A model generated the notes under the pieces. The model was given only the letters and a program-made list of their open reading frames with translations. It searched no databases and was not told the DNA's origin. A stretch of 5,129 bases of DNA from G041228335 sp964580905 (GTDB lineage Bacteria > Pseudomonadota > Alphaproteobacteria > Puniceispirillales > UBA1172): positions 1 to 5,129 of the forward strand of contig CAZOLR010000068.1 of the NCBI GenBank assembly GCA_964580905.1. Direction: 5' to 3'. The position numbers and the translations under genes were made by a program. The first letter of the stretch is position 1. Every line of letters starts with the position of its first letter. Shown piece after piece: positions 1 through 5,129 of this stretch.

Positions 1-923
1 AACAGCATTGTCTTTGTCCTATGCCCGGAAATCATTGCAACTTCAGGAACCGTAAAGCCCTTCTCGAACCATCTTGAGATGGCCTCATGCCTTAGGTCGT
101 GAAAACGGAGGTTTTCCACTCCTGTTCTCTGGCAAAGCCTAACCCATGCTGATTTGACCGCGGAATAGTTCGAAGGAATTATACGCATGTCGTCACGGGA
201 CAGATTTGAAAGAACAAGGCTCGCAGTTGCCGACAATGGGACAAGCCTTCCTTCTCCATTCTTCGTATCGGGAAGCCTTATTGCTCTTCCATGTTCATCA
301 TGGTCTTCCCATCTCATGGACAGCATCTCTCCAAGTCTCATTCCGGTTTCCACAGCAAGAACAATCAGTGGAGCAAGATAAATGCTTTTTGAACGCCTTG
401 CGTCCTCAACAAGCAACTCATACTCACCGTTGCGAAGGCGCCGTTCTCTCGGTTTCGGGGTTGGAGGAAATGCAATTCTGAACACTTCATCAATCCTGAC
501 CGAAACACCCCATTCTGCCTCAGCAATCCTGAGGGCATGTCTTATTAGCTGCAGGTCATACGCAGCAGCTCGCATACCATCCTTCATTCGCCGGTCTCTG
601 AAGCCTGAAAGCATCTTGCTCGTCAAATCACAAACCCGAACCCTGCTAACAGGGTCACGCAGAAGCCTTTCCAGTCTTCTTATCTCGCTGGCGGCCGACT
701 TCTTGAAGGGGGTGACTTCCCTCTTGTATCGTTCGAGAACTGTCGACAAGAGTTCCTCAGACGGTTGGTATATCCCTGCTTCGGCCCTATCAAGGGCAAT
801 CTCCTGTTTTCGGGCCCATGCGCGAGCTTCATCCATCCTGCTGAATGTTCTGGTGGTTGCTGGATAACCCTTCCTGCGAACTTGCGCCTGATATCTGCTT
901 CCTCTTTTACGAATATTCGCCAT
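1..923 (-). CDS. int: Tyrosine recombinase / site-specific integrase, 3' end cut by the window edge
   Basis: Integrase of the phage/genomic-island type, expected to cut and rejoin DNA between an element and a tRNA-gene attachment site. The frame reads without a stop from ATG at 923 to position 1, giving 307 visible residues. The N-terminus (about 1-48, MANIRKRGSRYQAQVRRKG...) is basic and resembles the arm-type DNA-binding domain. A helical core-binding region follows (about 55-155), then the catalytic domain. Active-site residues seen are Arg196 (ETGMRLGE), Lys221 (DTKNGEGRLVPL), His275 and Arg278 (HDLRH), and His301 (SGHRTKTML). The nucleophilic Tyr normally lies about ten residues after that last His, so it is beyond the edge; the gene is not visibly broken. 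The ATG has AAAGGG (930-935) six bases upstream. Arginine is mostly encoded by AGA/AGG (about 28 of 45), unlike the core genes, which suggests horizontal transfer. The gene lies 81 bp past the 3' end of tRNA-Phe in the same orientation. Confidence 0.95.
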   Translation of the reverse strand, partial: MANIRKRGSRYQAQVRRKGYPATTRTFSRMDEARAWARKQEIALDRAEAGIYQPSEELLSTVLERYKREVTPFKKSAASEIRRLERLLRDPVSRVRVCDLTSKMLSGFRDRRMKDGMRAAAYDLQLIRHALRIAEAEWGVSVRIDEVFRIAFPPTPKPRERRLRNGEYELLVEDARRSKSIYLAPLIVLAVETGMRLGEMLSMRWEDHDEHGRAIRLPDTKNGEGRLVPLSATASLVLSNLSRDDMRIIPSNYSAVKSAWVRLCQRTGVENLRFHDLRHEAISRWFEKGFTVPEVAMISGHRTKTML

Positions 924-937
924 CTTCCGCCCTTTCC

Positions 938-956
938 GTGTGGCAAGGGTGTGGCA
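938..956. repeat. Short tandem direct repeat upstream of the integrase
   Basis: GTGTGGCA occurs at 938-945 and again at 949-956, an 11-bp period that places both copies on nearly the same face of the helix. It lies between the tRNA-Phe 3' end and the integrase start, where arm-type integrase or excisionase sites are often found. The repeat is seen in the sequence; the role is inference, and an 8-bp pair could arise by chance. Confidence 0.4.
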
Positions 957-1004
957 GACCCGATTGGGCCTTGTATCAGAATGGCTGAAAATGGAGGAAA
1001 TCAG

Positions 1005-1080
<76 letters not shown>

Positions 1081-1117
1081 ATTGAAAGACAGTTTGGAAC
1101 TCATCTTTCGACATACG

Positions 1118-1146
1118 GTACTAGCCTATCTCTGCGCCTCTGTCCA
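1118..1146 (-). promoter_or_regulatory. Possible sigma-70-type promoter for tRNA-Phe
   Basis: On the minus strand TGGACA (1146-1141) is a one-mismatch -35 box. It is followed after 17 bp by TAGTAC (1123-1118), a weak -10 box. The -10 ends 37 bp before the tRNA 5' end, which would leave a short 5' leader for RNase P to remove. It lies downstream of the operon terminator, where a separate tRNA promoter is needed. The -10 match is poor (3 of 6), so this is tentative. Confidence 0.35.
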
Positions 1147-1168
1147 GCGGTGATGGCGAGATAAGCTG

Positions 1169-1205
1169 AAAAATTATAAGGCCAGCGCAATCTGCCGGGC
1201 CTTAT
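1169..1205 (-). terminator. Rho-independent terminator of the hisD-yacG operon
   Basis: On the minus strand ATAAGGCC (1205-1198) pairs with GGCCTTAT (1183-1176) in a perfect 8-bp stem over a 14-nt loop. The loop itself can form a small GCA/TGC pairing. The stem is followed by AA and five T (1173-1169). It starts about 40 bp after the yacG stop and precedes tRNA-Phe, so it fits as the end of the operon transcript. Confidence 0.8.
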
Positions 1206-1245
1206 CGGAAAACCCGCGGCATCTTGCCAGGATAACCACCCCGGG

Positions 1246-1473
1246 CTAGTCCTTGCGGCGAAACTCTCCTGAAACCAGCGTGCCATCTTCCATGGCCTCG
1301 ATTATCGCTTTTTCAAGCGCTTCCAGATCCGCGCTTTCAGGTTCTTCCTGTGATGGCACGGCATAATGTCCGGAAAGCCAGCGGCCCAGATCCGCCTGCG
1401 CGCATCTTGTTGAGCAGAACGGTTTATGCTTGCCCTGCCCGGGGTTTCCGCATGTCGGGCATTTTGCGGCCAT
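1246..1473 (-). CDS. yacG: YacG-family zinc protein (DNA gyrase inhibitor)
   Basis: A 75-residue protein, close to the usual 60-75 of the family. The N-terminus holds the treble-clef zinc site: Cys5 and Cys8 (CPTC), then Cys20 and Cys24 (CSTRC), followed by the typical ADLGRWLSGHYAVP segment. The C-terminal tail (about 42-66) is acidic and probably helical. E. coli YacG binds the GyrB subunit and inhibits gyrase; that activity is inferred here by family. The ATG at 1473 shares its A with the TGA of the upstream RNase E/G-like gene (TGATG), and GAGGA (1485-1481) sits seven bases upstream, so translation is probably coupled. It is the last gene of the operon, with a terminator just downstream. 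Confidence 0.93.
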   Translation of the reverse strand: MAAKCPTCGNPGQGKHKPFCSTRCAQADLGRWLSGHYAVPSQEEPESADLEALEKAIIEAMEDGTLVSGEFRRKD

Positions 1474-2732
1474 CAGCTTTTCCTCATCGGGGTGATATCC
1501 TGAGAAATGGCATGTTCAAGACTGTTATCTGAACGAAAACGTGGAGGCAAGGCAAGCCTTTCCTCAACCCGGAGGCGATGTGATGCCCCCGGACCTTCAA
1601 GCCAGGCAAGGCCAGCCGGAGGCAGGCAGATCTCAACAGGCCGCCGGGGATGCCTTGCGCCATGGTTGCGGGCAAGTCTGAGCGCATCACGGCCGATCTG
1701 AGCAGGGTTTGCGGATATATCCGTGCTGAGCGGGCGCCAGCGCCAGGGTCTGGTCAGGGTGAACAATCCGCCTTCGGTGAAACCATGACATGACGGGCGG
1801 CAGGGATCATCCCGGACATGTTCGGCCATGAGTTGGGATATCCGTCGGCGGTCTTTGGCGCCAAGACGGGGAAAATCAACCACAACCGGACCACCAATCC
1901 GCCTTAGCCTGAGCTGATGCGCTGTCGCAGGCACCATGGAAAGGGCGAGCCGCATCGGCGGGAGCGCATCCACGCCACTGTCACCATCTATCACGGCTGC
2001 GCCCGGCGGGGTGCTGACATGGATAACTCCCCCTCCGGCAAGAGGAAGTGTCGGCGCCAGTGCCTTTTGCAAGGCCTCATCCAGACCGGCCTCCTCCCAT
2101 GCGCGGCCGTCATCATCGATCACCACCTCGGCATCGGGTTCGAGAAGCGCGGCTTCTTCATGCCCCGAAAGGGCTGGTGCGATGATGGCAGAACCGGATG
2201 ATGGCATCTGGTTAATACTCTCCCCCCAGGTGGTGAGCTCGTTCAGTTCAGCCCTGACCTCTTCGAGATCAGCACCGTTCACCGACCGGCGCAAGGTAAC
2301 GGTAAAGGTTGATATCTCTGCCCTCAGATCTTCCGGCGGGATGTACCCGGCCTCACGCAATCCCATCGACAGGCGAAGACCGGGTGTGCCGCTTTCGATA
2401 ATCACGTACCTGCCGGCACGGAAAATACCGCGGCGGAGCTGAAGAGGTTTACCTTCCCTTGGCTCAGCCGTGACGGTGGCCACCATCACCTCACCAGACC
2501 TGAGGCGGGCTGCATCCCGGATACGCATGCTCGCCGGCATACCGCCAATATCGAGGGAGGCCCGGTGATGATCGGGAAAGACACGCTCAACCCGCGCCCG
2601 AACCACCGCACCGGGCCGGGGCGCCGGATCATCAGCATCTTCGACGAAAAGATCTGTCAGGATACCGGCTTTAATAAGGGCCGTGCGGGTGTAGCCTGGC
2701 AGTCTGTCAACAATGATCCGGGATGAAGTCAT
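1473..2732 (-). CDS. Short RNase E/G-family protein
   Basis: A 419-residue protein of the RNase E/G family, the short form that alphaproteobacteria carry between maf and yacG. The start (MTSSRIIVDRLPGYTRTAL) matches the family N-terminus, and an S1-like segment follows (about 40-64, PGAVVRARVERVFPDHHRASL). The core VIDGDSG (Asp249, Asp251) and GGPVVVDFPRL (Asp286) line up with the metal-binding Asp303/Asn305 and Asp346 regions of E. coli RNase E. Metal-dependent RNA cleavage is therefore possible but unproven. The zinc-link motif CPxC is not clear; only CRPSC (Cys311, Cys315) lies in that area, with a different spacing. The ATG at 2732 was chosen because GGAAG (2744-2740) precedes it by seven bases. 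The same frame is open to 2957, but that part overlaps maf and does not resemble the family. The gene starts 28 bp after maf and overlaps yacG by one base. Confidence 0.88.
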   Translation of the reverse strand: MTSSRIIVDRLPGYTRTALIKAGILTDLFVEDADDPAPRPGAVVRARVERVFPDHHRASLDIGGMPASMRIRDAARLRSGEVMVATVTAEPREGKPLQLRRGIFRAGRYVIIESGTPGLRLSMGLREAGYIPPEDLRAEISTFTVTLRRSVNGADLEEVRAELNELTTWGESINQMPSSGSAIIAPALSGHEEAALLEPDAEVVIDDDGRAWEEAGLDEALQKALAPTLPLAGGGVIHVSTPPGAAVIDGDSGVDALPPMRLALSMVPATAHQLRLRRIGGPVVVDFPRLGAKDRRRISQLMAEHVRDDPCRPSCHGFTEGGLFTLTRPWRWRPLSTDISANPAQIGRDALRLARNHGARHPRRPVEICLPPAGLAWLEGPGASHRLRVEERLALPPRFRSDNSLEHAISQDITPMRKS

Positions 2733-2760
2733 TCGGTCGCTTCCGTTGCGTGATCCGGGA

Positions 2761-3360
2761 TCAATCCCGTGAAGCAGAGTTATACCCTGCCCCTTCAAGA
2801 AGGCGGGCGCATTGTGCGAGCGGCAGACCAACGATACTGCTGTAGGACCCGCTGATAAAATCAATATACCGGGCGGCCTGACCCTGAATTGCATAACCGC
2901 CTGCCTTGCCCTGCCATTCCATGGTTTCAAGATACCGGGCAATGGCGTCATCACCAAGATGCTGAAAACGAACGGTGCTCACCTGAACACGGCTGGACAT
3001 CCTGCCCTTTTCAGGCGATACCAGCGCGATGGCGGTGAGCACCTGATGGCGACGGCCAGAAAGCAGGCGGAGATATTTTTCCGCCTGATGACGGTTTTCA
3101 GGTTTGCCCAGAATACGCCGCCCAAGGGCAACAACCGTATCAGCCGCCAGCACGATATCCCGGGGATACCGCCGCGCAACCGATTGCGCCTTTTCCACGG
3201 CCATGCGCTTAACATAGAGCCGCGGACGTTCACCGGAATGTGGTGTCTCATCGATATCCGCAGGTTCGATCTTATCGGGGAATATGCTGATCTGGGCGAG
3301 AAGTTCCTGCCGCCGGGGTGAGGCAGAGGCCAAAACCAGCTTTGGGGTTGTATCGGTCAT
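2761..3360 (-). CDS. maf: Maf-family nucleotide pyrophosphatase (dTTP/UTP type likely)
   Basis: A 199-residue Maf/YhdE-type protein, normal for the family. These cytosolic enzymes hydrolyse non-canonical or excess nucleoside triphosphates to the monophosphate and pyrophosphate. Motifs seen are SASPRR (12-17), LAADTVV with the catalytic Asp74, LGKP (84-87), LSGRRHQVLT (100-109), and KAGGYAIQG (152-160) followed by GSYSSIVGLPL. The SASPRR and YAIQG pattern resembles the YhdE (dTTP/UTP) branch, though substrate cannot be proved from sequence. ATG at 3360 is preferred over GTG at 3369 because AGGGG (3373-3369) lies eight bases before the ATG but overlaps the GTG. The gene follows infA by 28 bp and precedes the RNase E/G-like gene by 28 bp, so it is almost certainly co-transcribed. 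Confidence 0.95.
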   Translation of the reverse strand: MTDTTPKLVLASASPRRQELLAQISIFPDKIEPADIDETPHSGERPRLYVKRMAVEKAQSVARRYPRDIVLAADTVVALGRRILGKPENRHQAEKYLRLLSGRRHQVLTAIALVSPEKGRMSSRVQVSTVRFQHLGDDAIARYLETMEWQGKAGGYAIQGQAARYIDFISGSYSSIVGLPLAQCARLLEGAGYNSASRD

Positions 3361-3388
3361 GGTCAACACCCCTGATCCGGCGATAGCG

Positions 3389-3607
3389 TTACTTGAAACG
3401 GAACGTGATCCGTCCCTTTGTCAGGTCATATGGCGTCATCTCAACGTTTACACGGTCACCGGCAAGAACCCTGATGCGGTTTTTGCGCATCTTGCCGCTT
3501 GTATGGGCCAGCACTTCGTGATCGTTATCCAGTTTCACCCGGAACATTGCGTTCGGCAGTAATTCCGTTACCGTACCGGAAAACTCAATGACATCTTCCT
3601 TGGCCAT
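3389..3607 (-). CDS. infA: Translation initiation factor IF-1
   Basis: A 72-residue single S1/OB-fold protein of exactly the usual length. It begins MAKEDVIEFSGTVTELLPN and contains the conserved FRVKLDN, VLAHTSGKMRKNRIRVLAGD and DLTKGRITFRFK segments. IF-1 binds the ribosomal A site on the 30S subunit and helps IF-2 and IF-3 during initiation. The upstream gap of 86 bp is the largest inside the operon, so infA may also have its own promoter, though none is convincing. The only Shine-Dalgarno-like sequence is a modest AAAAGG about seven bases before the ATG. In this gene 6 of 7 arginine codons are CGN, a useful contrast to the integrase. Confidence 0.98.
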   Translation of the reverse strand: MAKEDVIEFSGTVTELLPNAMFRVKLDNDHEVLAHTSGKMRKNRIRVLAGDRVNVEMTPYDLTKGRITFRFK

Positions 3608-3693
3608 GAAGAACCTTTTATGGTTGTTAATCCTGATGTTTTGTGACGGACCTGCGCAGTCTGGTCAAGCCTTTTATTGACAAAGCCTGATCT

Positions 3694-4128
3694 TCACTTG
3701 CCCAACTTCTCTTTTATAAGCTCACCTATCCGGTCCCGGACAAGACGATAAGCGGCCAGACGTTCTTCGCGATTGTCGCTGGCAAGACCAGCGTCAAAAA
3801 CAGGCCAGTATTCGACTTCGGTTGATTTGGCCCGGGCGAAATCCTGTGCCTTGATGTAGGAATCTTCGGAAAAACAGATGATGAGATCAAAATATTCATC
3901 ATCGAGATCACCAAAACTTTTGGGCTCATGCTTTGTCATGTCGATACCGATTTCCTGCATGACGGTGATGACAAAACCGTCGCTTGACCCGGCATTGATG
4001 CCGCAGGAATCAACAAAGACGGTGTTGGGGCAGAGCTGCTTCATGATCCCCTCGGCCATGGGTGAACGGATCATGTTATGGGTGCAGGCAAAGAGCACTG
4101 TTCCGGGGAGGAGTGATGAAGGGGCCAT
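3694..4128 (-). CDS. Low-molecular-weight phosphotyrosine phosphatase / arsenate reductase-like protein
   Basis: A 144-residue protein of the LMW-PTPase/ArsC fold. The phosphate-binding loop Cys-x5-Arg is present near the N-terminus as CTHNMIRSP (Cys15, Arg21), followed by MAEG. The other family segments VDSCGI (39-44), IGIDMTKHEPKSF (60-72), FDLIICFSED (80-89) and EYWPVFD (106-112) are also present. The C-terminal EERLAAYRLVRDRI is typical of the alphaproteobacterial proteins encoded beside infA. Two points are unusual. The loop lacks the common CTGNxCRS wording, and Asp112, in the place of the general acid, is followed by Ala instead of the usual Pro. The real substrate is unknown; members are often named arsenate reductase without proof, and no ars genes are nearby. 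The start is supported by GAGAGGA (4139-4133) four bases before the ATG. It lies one base after the UPF0262 stop. All seven Arg codons are CGN. Confidence 0.9.
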   Translation of the reverse strand: MAPSSLLPGTVLFACTHNMIRSPMAEGIMKQLCPNTVFVDSCGINAGSSDGFVITVMQEIGIDMTKHEPKSFGDLDDEYFDLIICFSEDSYIKAQDFARAKSTEVEYWPVFDAGLASDNREERLAAYRLVRDRIGELIKEKLGK

Positions 4129-4129
4129 T

Positions 4130-4621
4130 CTATCCTCTCAACCTCAGAACACAGACAAGACTGAACAACCGCCGGGATGTATCCTTGTCCATGACCACCT
4201 TGCTTTCAAGACGTTCCTGCAACAAGGCTGAACCTTCGTTATGCAGCGAGCGTCTGCCCATATCTATCGCCTGAATCTGGGACGGTGATTTGGTCCGGAT
4301 GGCATCGTAATAGCTTTCGCAGACCATATGATAGTCACGGATCACGCGCCGCAACGGTCCCATGGCAAGAAAAAATCCGGCAATAGGCTGATCGTCCACC
4401 GTGCGGACATCAAAATGAATGTGCCGCGAGTCGGAGCGCAACACCAGATGATAGGGGCCTTCAACTTCAGTAAGCGTGAAGTAGTTCTCTTCAATCAGGT
4501 CATAAATGGCGATTGAACGTTCATGTTCCGCTTCCGGGGAAAGACGCGGCGCATCGGCCTGATCAAGCCGTATATGCACAATCCGGCAGGTCTCCGGATG
4601 TGAGGGGGCGCCGCTCTTCAT
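4130..4621 (-). CDS. UPF0262 family protein
   Basis: A 163-residue member of UPF0262, a conserved alphaproteobacterial family without a known function. Recognisable family segments are LSPEAEHERSIAIYDLIEEN (about 28-47), a GPYHL strand, FFLAMGPLRRVIRDYHMVCE (about 83-102) with SYYDAIR after it, QIQAIDMGRRSLHNEGS, and the C-terminal DTSRRLFSLVCVLRLRG. There is no signal peptide or membrane segment, so it is probably cytosolic. ATG at 4621 shares one base with the hisD TGA (TGATG). A GTG directly upstream at 4624 is in frame and would give a four-base overlap. No strong ribosome-binding site separates the two, so translation probably depends on hisD coupling. It sits directly after hisD and one base before the phosphatase-like gene, the usual neighbours of this family. 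Confidence 0.95.
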   Translation of the reverse strand: MKSGAPSHPETCRIVHIRLDQADAPRLSPEAEHERSIAIYDLIEENYFTLTEVEGPYHLVLRSDSRHIHFDVRTVDDQPIAGFFLAMGPLRRVIRDYHMVCESYYDAIRTKSPSQIQAIDMGRRSLHNEGSALLQERLESKVVMDKDTSRRLFSLVCVLRLRG

Positions 4622-5129
4622 CACCTGTTCAACCGCCTTGAGATAGAAAGGCCGTGGGCTTCAAGACCTTCAGCATCAGCCAGAACAACTGCCGCCGGGC
4701 CGATTTCAGCCAGCGCGTCGGGATCACATCTGACTGTGGTTGTCCGCTTCATGAAATCAAGCACGCCGAGGCCTGAAGAAAACCTGGCGGTTCGCGCCGT
4801 TGGCAGAACATGGTTCGGCCCGGCGACATAATCACCTATCGCCTCAGGTGTCCAACGTCCCAGAAAAATGGCTCCGGCATGACGGATCATCGCCGCAAGG
4901 CGCTCAGGATCTTCGGTCATGATTTCAAGATGCTCGGCGGCAATCCGGTTGGCAAGATCCGCTCCTTCGGTCCAGTCAGCAACGGTGATGACCGCTCCGT
5001 GGTCCCGCCAGGACGGTCCGGCCACCGCCGACCGTTCAAGCCCGGGCAGGATTCTTTCCACCGCGCGGACAACTTCATCGGCAAAATCCGCATCATCGGT
5101 AATGAGAATGGCCTGCGCCGCTTCGTCAT
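4621..5129 (-). CDS. hisD: Histidinol dehydrogenase, C-terminal part (5' end outside the window)
   Basis: The last 168 residues of HisD, a zinc enzyme that oxidises L-histidinol to L-histidine in two NAD-dependent steps, the end of histidine biosynthesis. The first complete codon is at 5127 and reads DEAAQAILITDD. Catalytic and zinc regions are visible: NRIAAEHLEI (Glu/His at about 4935-4930, equivalent to E. coli Glu326/His327), GDYVAGPNHVLPT (Asp360 and His367 equivalents), SSGLGVLDFMKRTTTV, and near the end EGLEAHGLSISRRL (Glu414 and His419 equivalents). Nothing in the visible part is broken. The frame continues upstream past 5129, and about 260 residues of a typical protein of roughly 430 are missing. 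Its TGA overlaps the UPF0262 start by one base, so hisD heads this run of genes in the window; its promoter is not visible. Confidence 0.97.
   Translation of the reverse strand, partial: DEAAQAILITDDADFADEVVRAVERILPGLERSAVAGPSWRDHGAVITVADWTEGADLANRIAAEHLEIMTEDPERLAAMIRHAGAIFLGRWTPEAIGDYVAGPNHVLPTARTARFSSGLGVLDFMKRTTTVRCDPDALAEIGPAAVVLADAEGLEAHGLSISRRLNR

Noticed and set aside
382..867. A 161-codon open frame on the plus strand
   Set aside because: It is antisense to the integrase, whose frame carries clear recombinase motifs; the plus-strand product has no recognisable features.
1..923. Integrase as a pseudogene because the catalytic Tyr is absent
   Set aside because: The frame is open to the edge and the last active-site His is residue 301 of 307 visible; the Tyr is expected just outside the window.
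680..946. An 88-codon minus-strand frame beginning at 946
   Set aside because: It runs in a different frame through the start of the integrase and has no family features; the integrase frame is uninterrupted.
1936..2442. A 168-codon open frame on the plus strand, plus another overlapping one at 1917-2201
   Set aside because: Antisense to the RNase E/G-like gene; low-complexity Ser/Ala/Arg-rich products typical of shadows in GC-rich coding DNA.
2733..2957. Longer N-terminus of the RNase E/G-like protein (75 extra residues)
   Set aside because: It would overlap the 3' end of maf heavily and does not resemble the family start; ATG at 2732 has a good ribosome-binding site.
2812..3321. A 169-codon open frame on the plus strand
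   Set aside because: Antisense to maf, which matches its family along the whole length; no family resemblance in the plus-strand product.
3608..3693. A promoter or terminator before infA
   Set aside because: TTGACC is not followed by a convincing -10 at 16-18 bp, and AAGCC/AAGCCT copies are direct repeats, not a hairpin. Kept as a finding about the gap, not as a called site.
4917..5129. A 70-codon minus-strand open frame at the right edge
   Set aside because: Out-of-frame shadow of hisD, whose true frame is read from 5127 and is full of HisD motifs.

Overview
The window looks like a piece of an alphaproteobacterial chromosome. A compact housekeeping operon on the minus strand meets the end of an integrated element at a tRNA gene. 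The assignment rests on gene content and order: hisD, a UPF0262 protein, a low-molecular-weight phosphatase-like protein, infA, maf, a short RNase E/G-like protein and yacG. I know this order from alphaproteobacteria (family knowledge; no search was run). I cannot name the genus.

Layout, right to left, which is the direction of transcription. All genes are on the minus strand. From 5129 to 4621 is the C-terminal part of hisD, whose 5' end lies outside the window. The UPF0262 gene (4621-4130), the phosphatase-like gene (4128-3694), infA (3607-3389), maf (3360-2761), the RNase E/G-like gene (2732-1473) and yacG (1473-1246) follow. Spacing is tight. There are one-base stop/start overlaps (TGATG) at hisD/UPF0262 and RNase/yacG, a one-base gap at UPF0262/phosphatase, and gaps of 28 bp at infA/maf and maf/RNase. 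The only roomy gap inside the operon is the 86 bp before infA. A hairpin followed by a T run (1169-1205) ends the operon.

Beyond the terminator is a complete tRNA-Phe(GAA) gene (1080-1005) with encoded CCA and a possible promoter of its own. Starting 81 bp past its 3' end, and in the same direction, is a tyrosine recombinase gene (923 to beyond position 1). It keeps Arg, Lys, His-x-x-Arg and the second His of the active site. The nucleophilic Tyr would fall just past the left edge. This is the usual arrangement of a genomic island or prophage integrated in the 3' end of a tRNA gene. Sequence left of about 1005 is therefore probably mobile DNA and sequence to the right is core chromosome. The integrase uses mainly AGA/AGG for arginine while the core genes checked use CGN, which supports foreign origin.

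Functionally the core genes combine histidine biosynthesis (hisD), translation initiation (infA), hydrolysis of non-canonical nucleotides (Maf), probable RNA cleavage or binding (RNase E/G-like) and a gyrase-binding zinc protein (YacG). I see no clearly new multi-gene system. The points most worth a second look are the tRNA-Phe/integrase junction, the altered active-site surroundings of the phosphatase-like protein, and the divergent RNase E/G-like protein.
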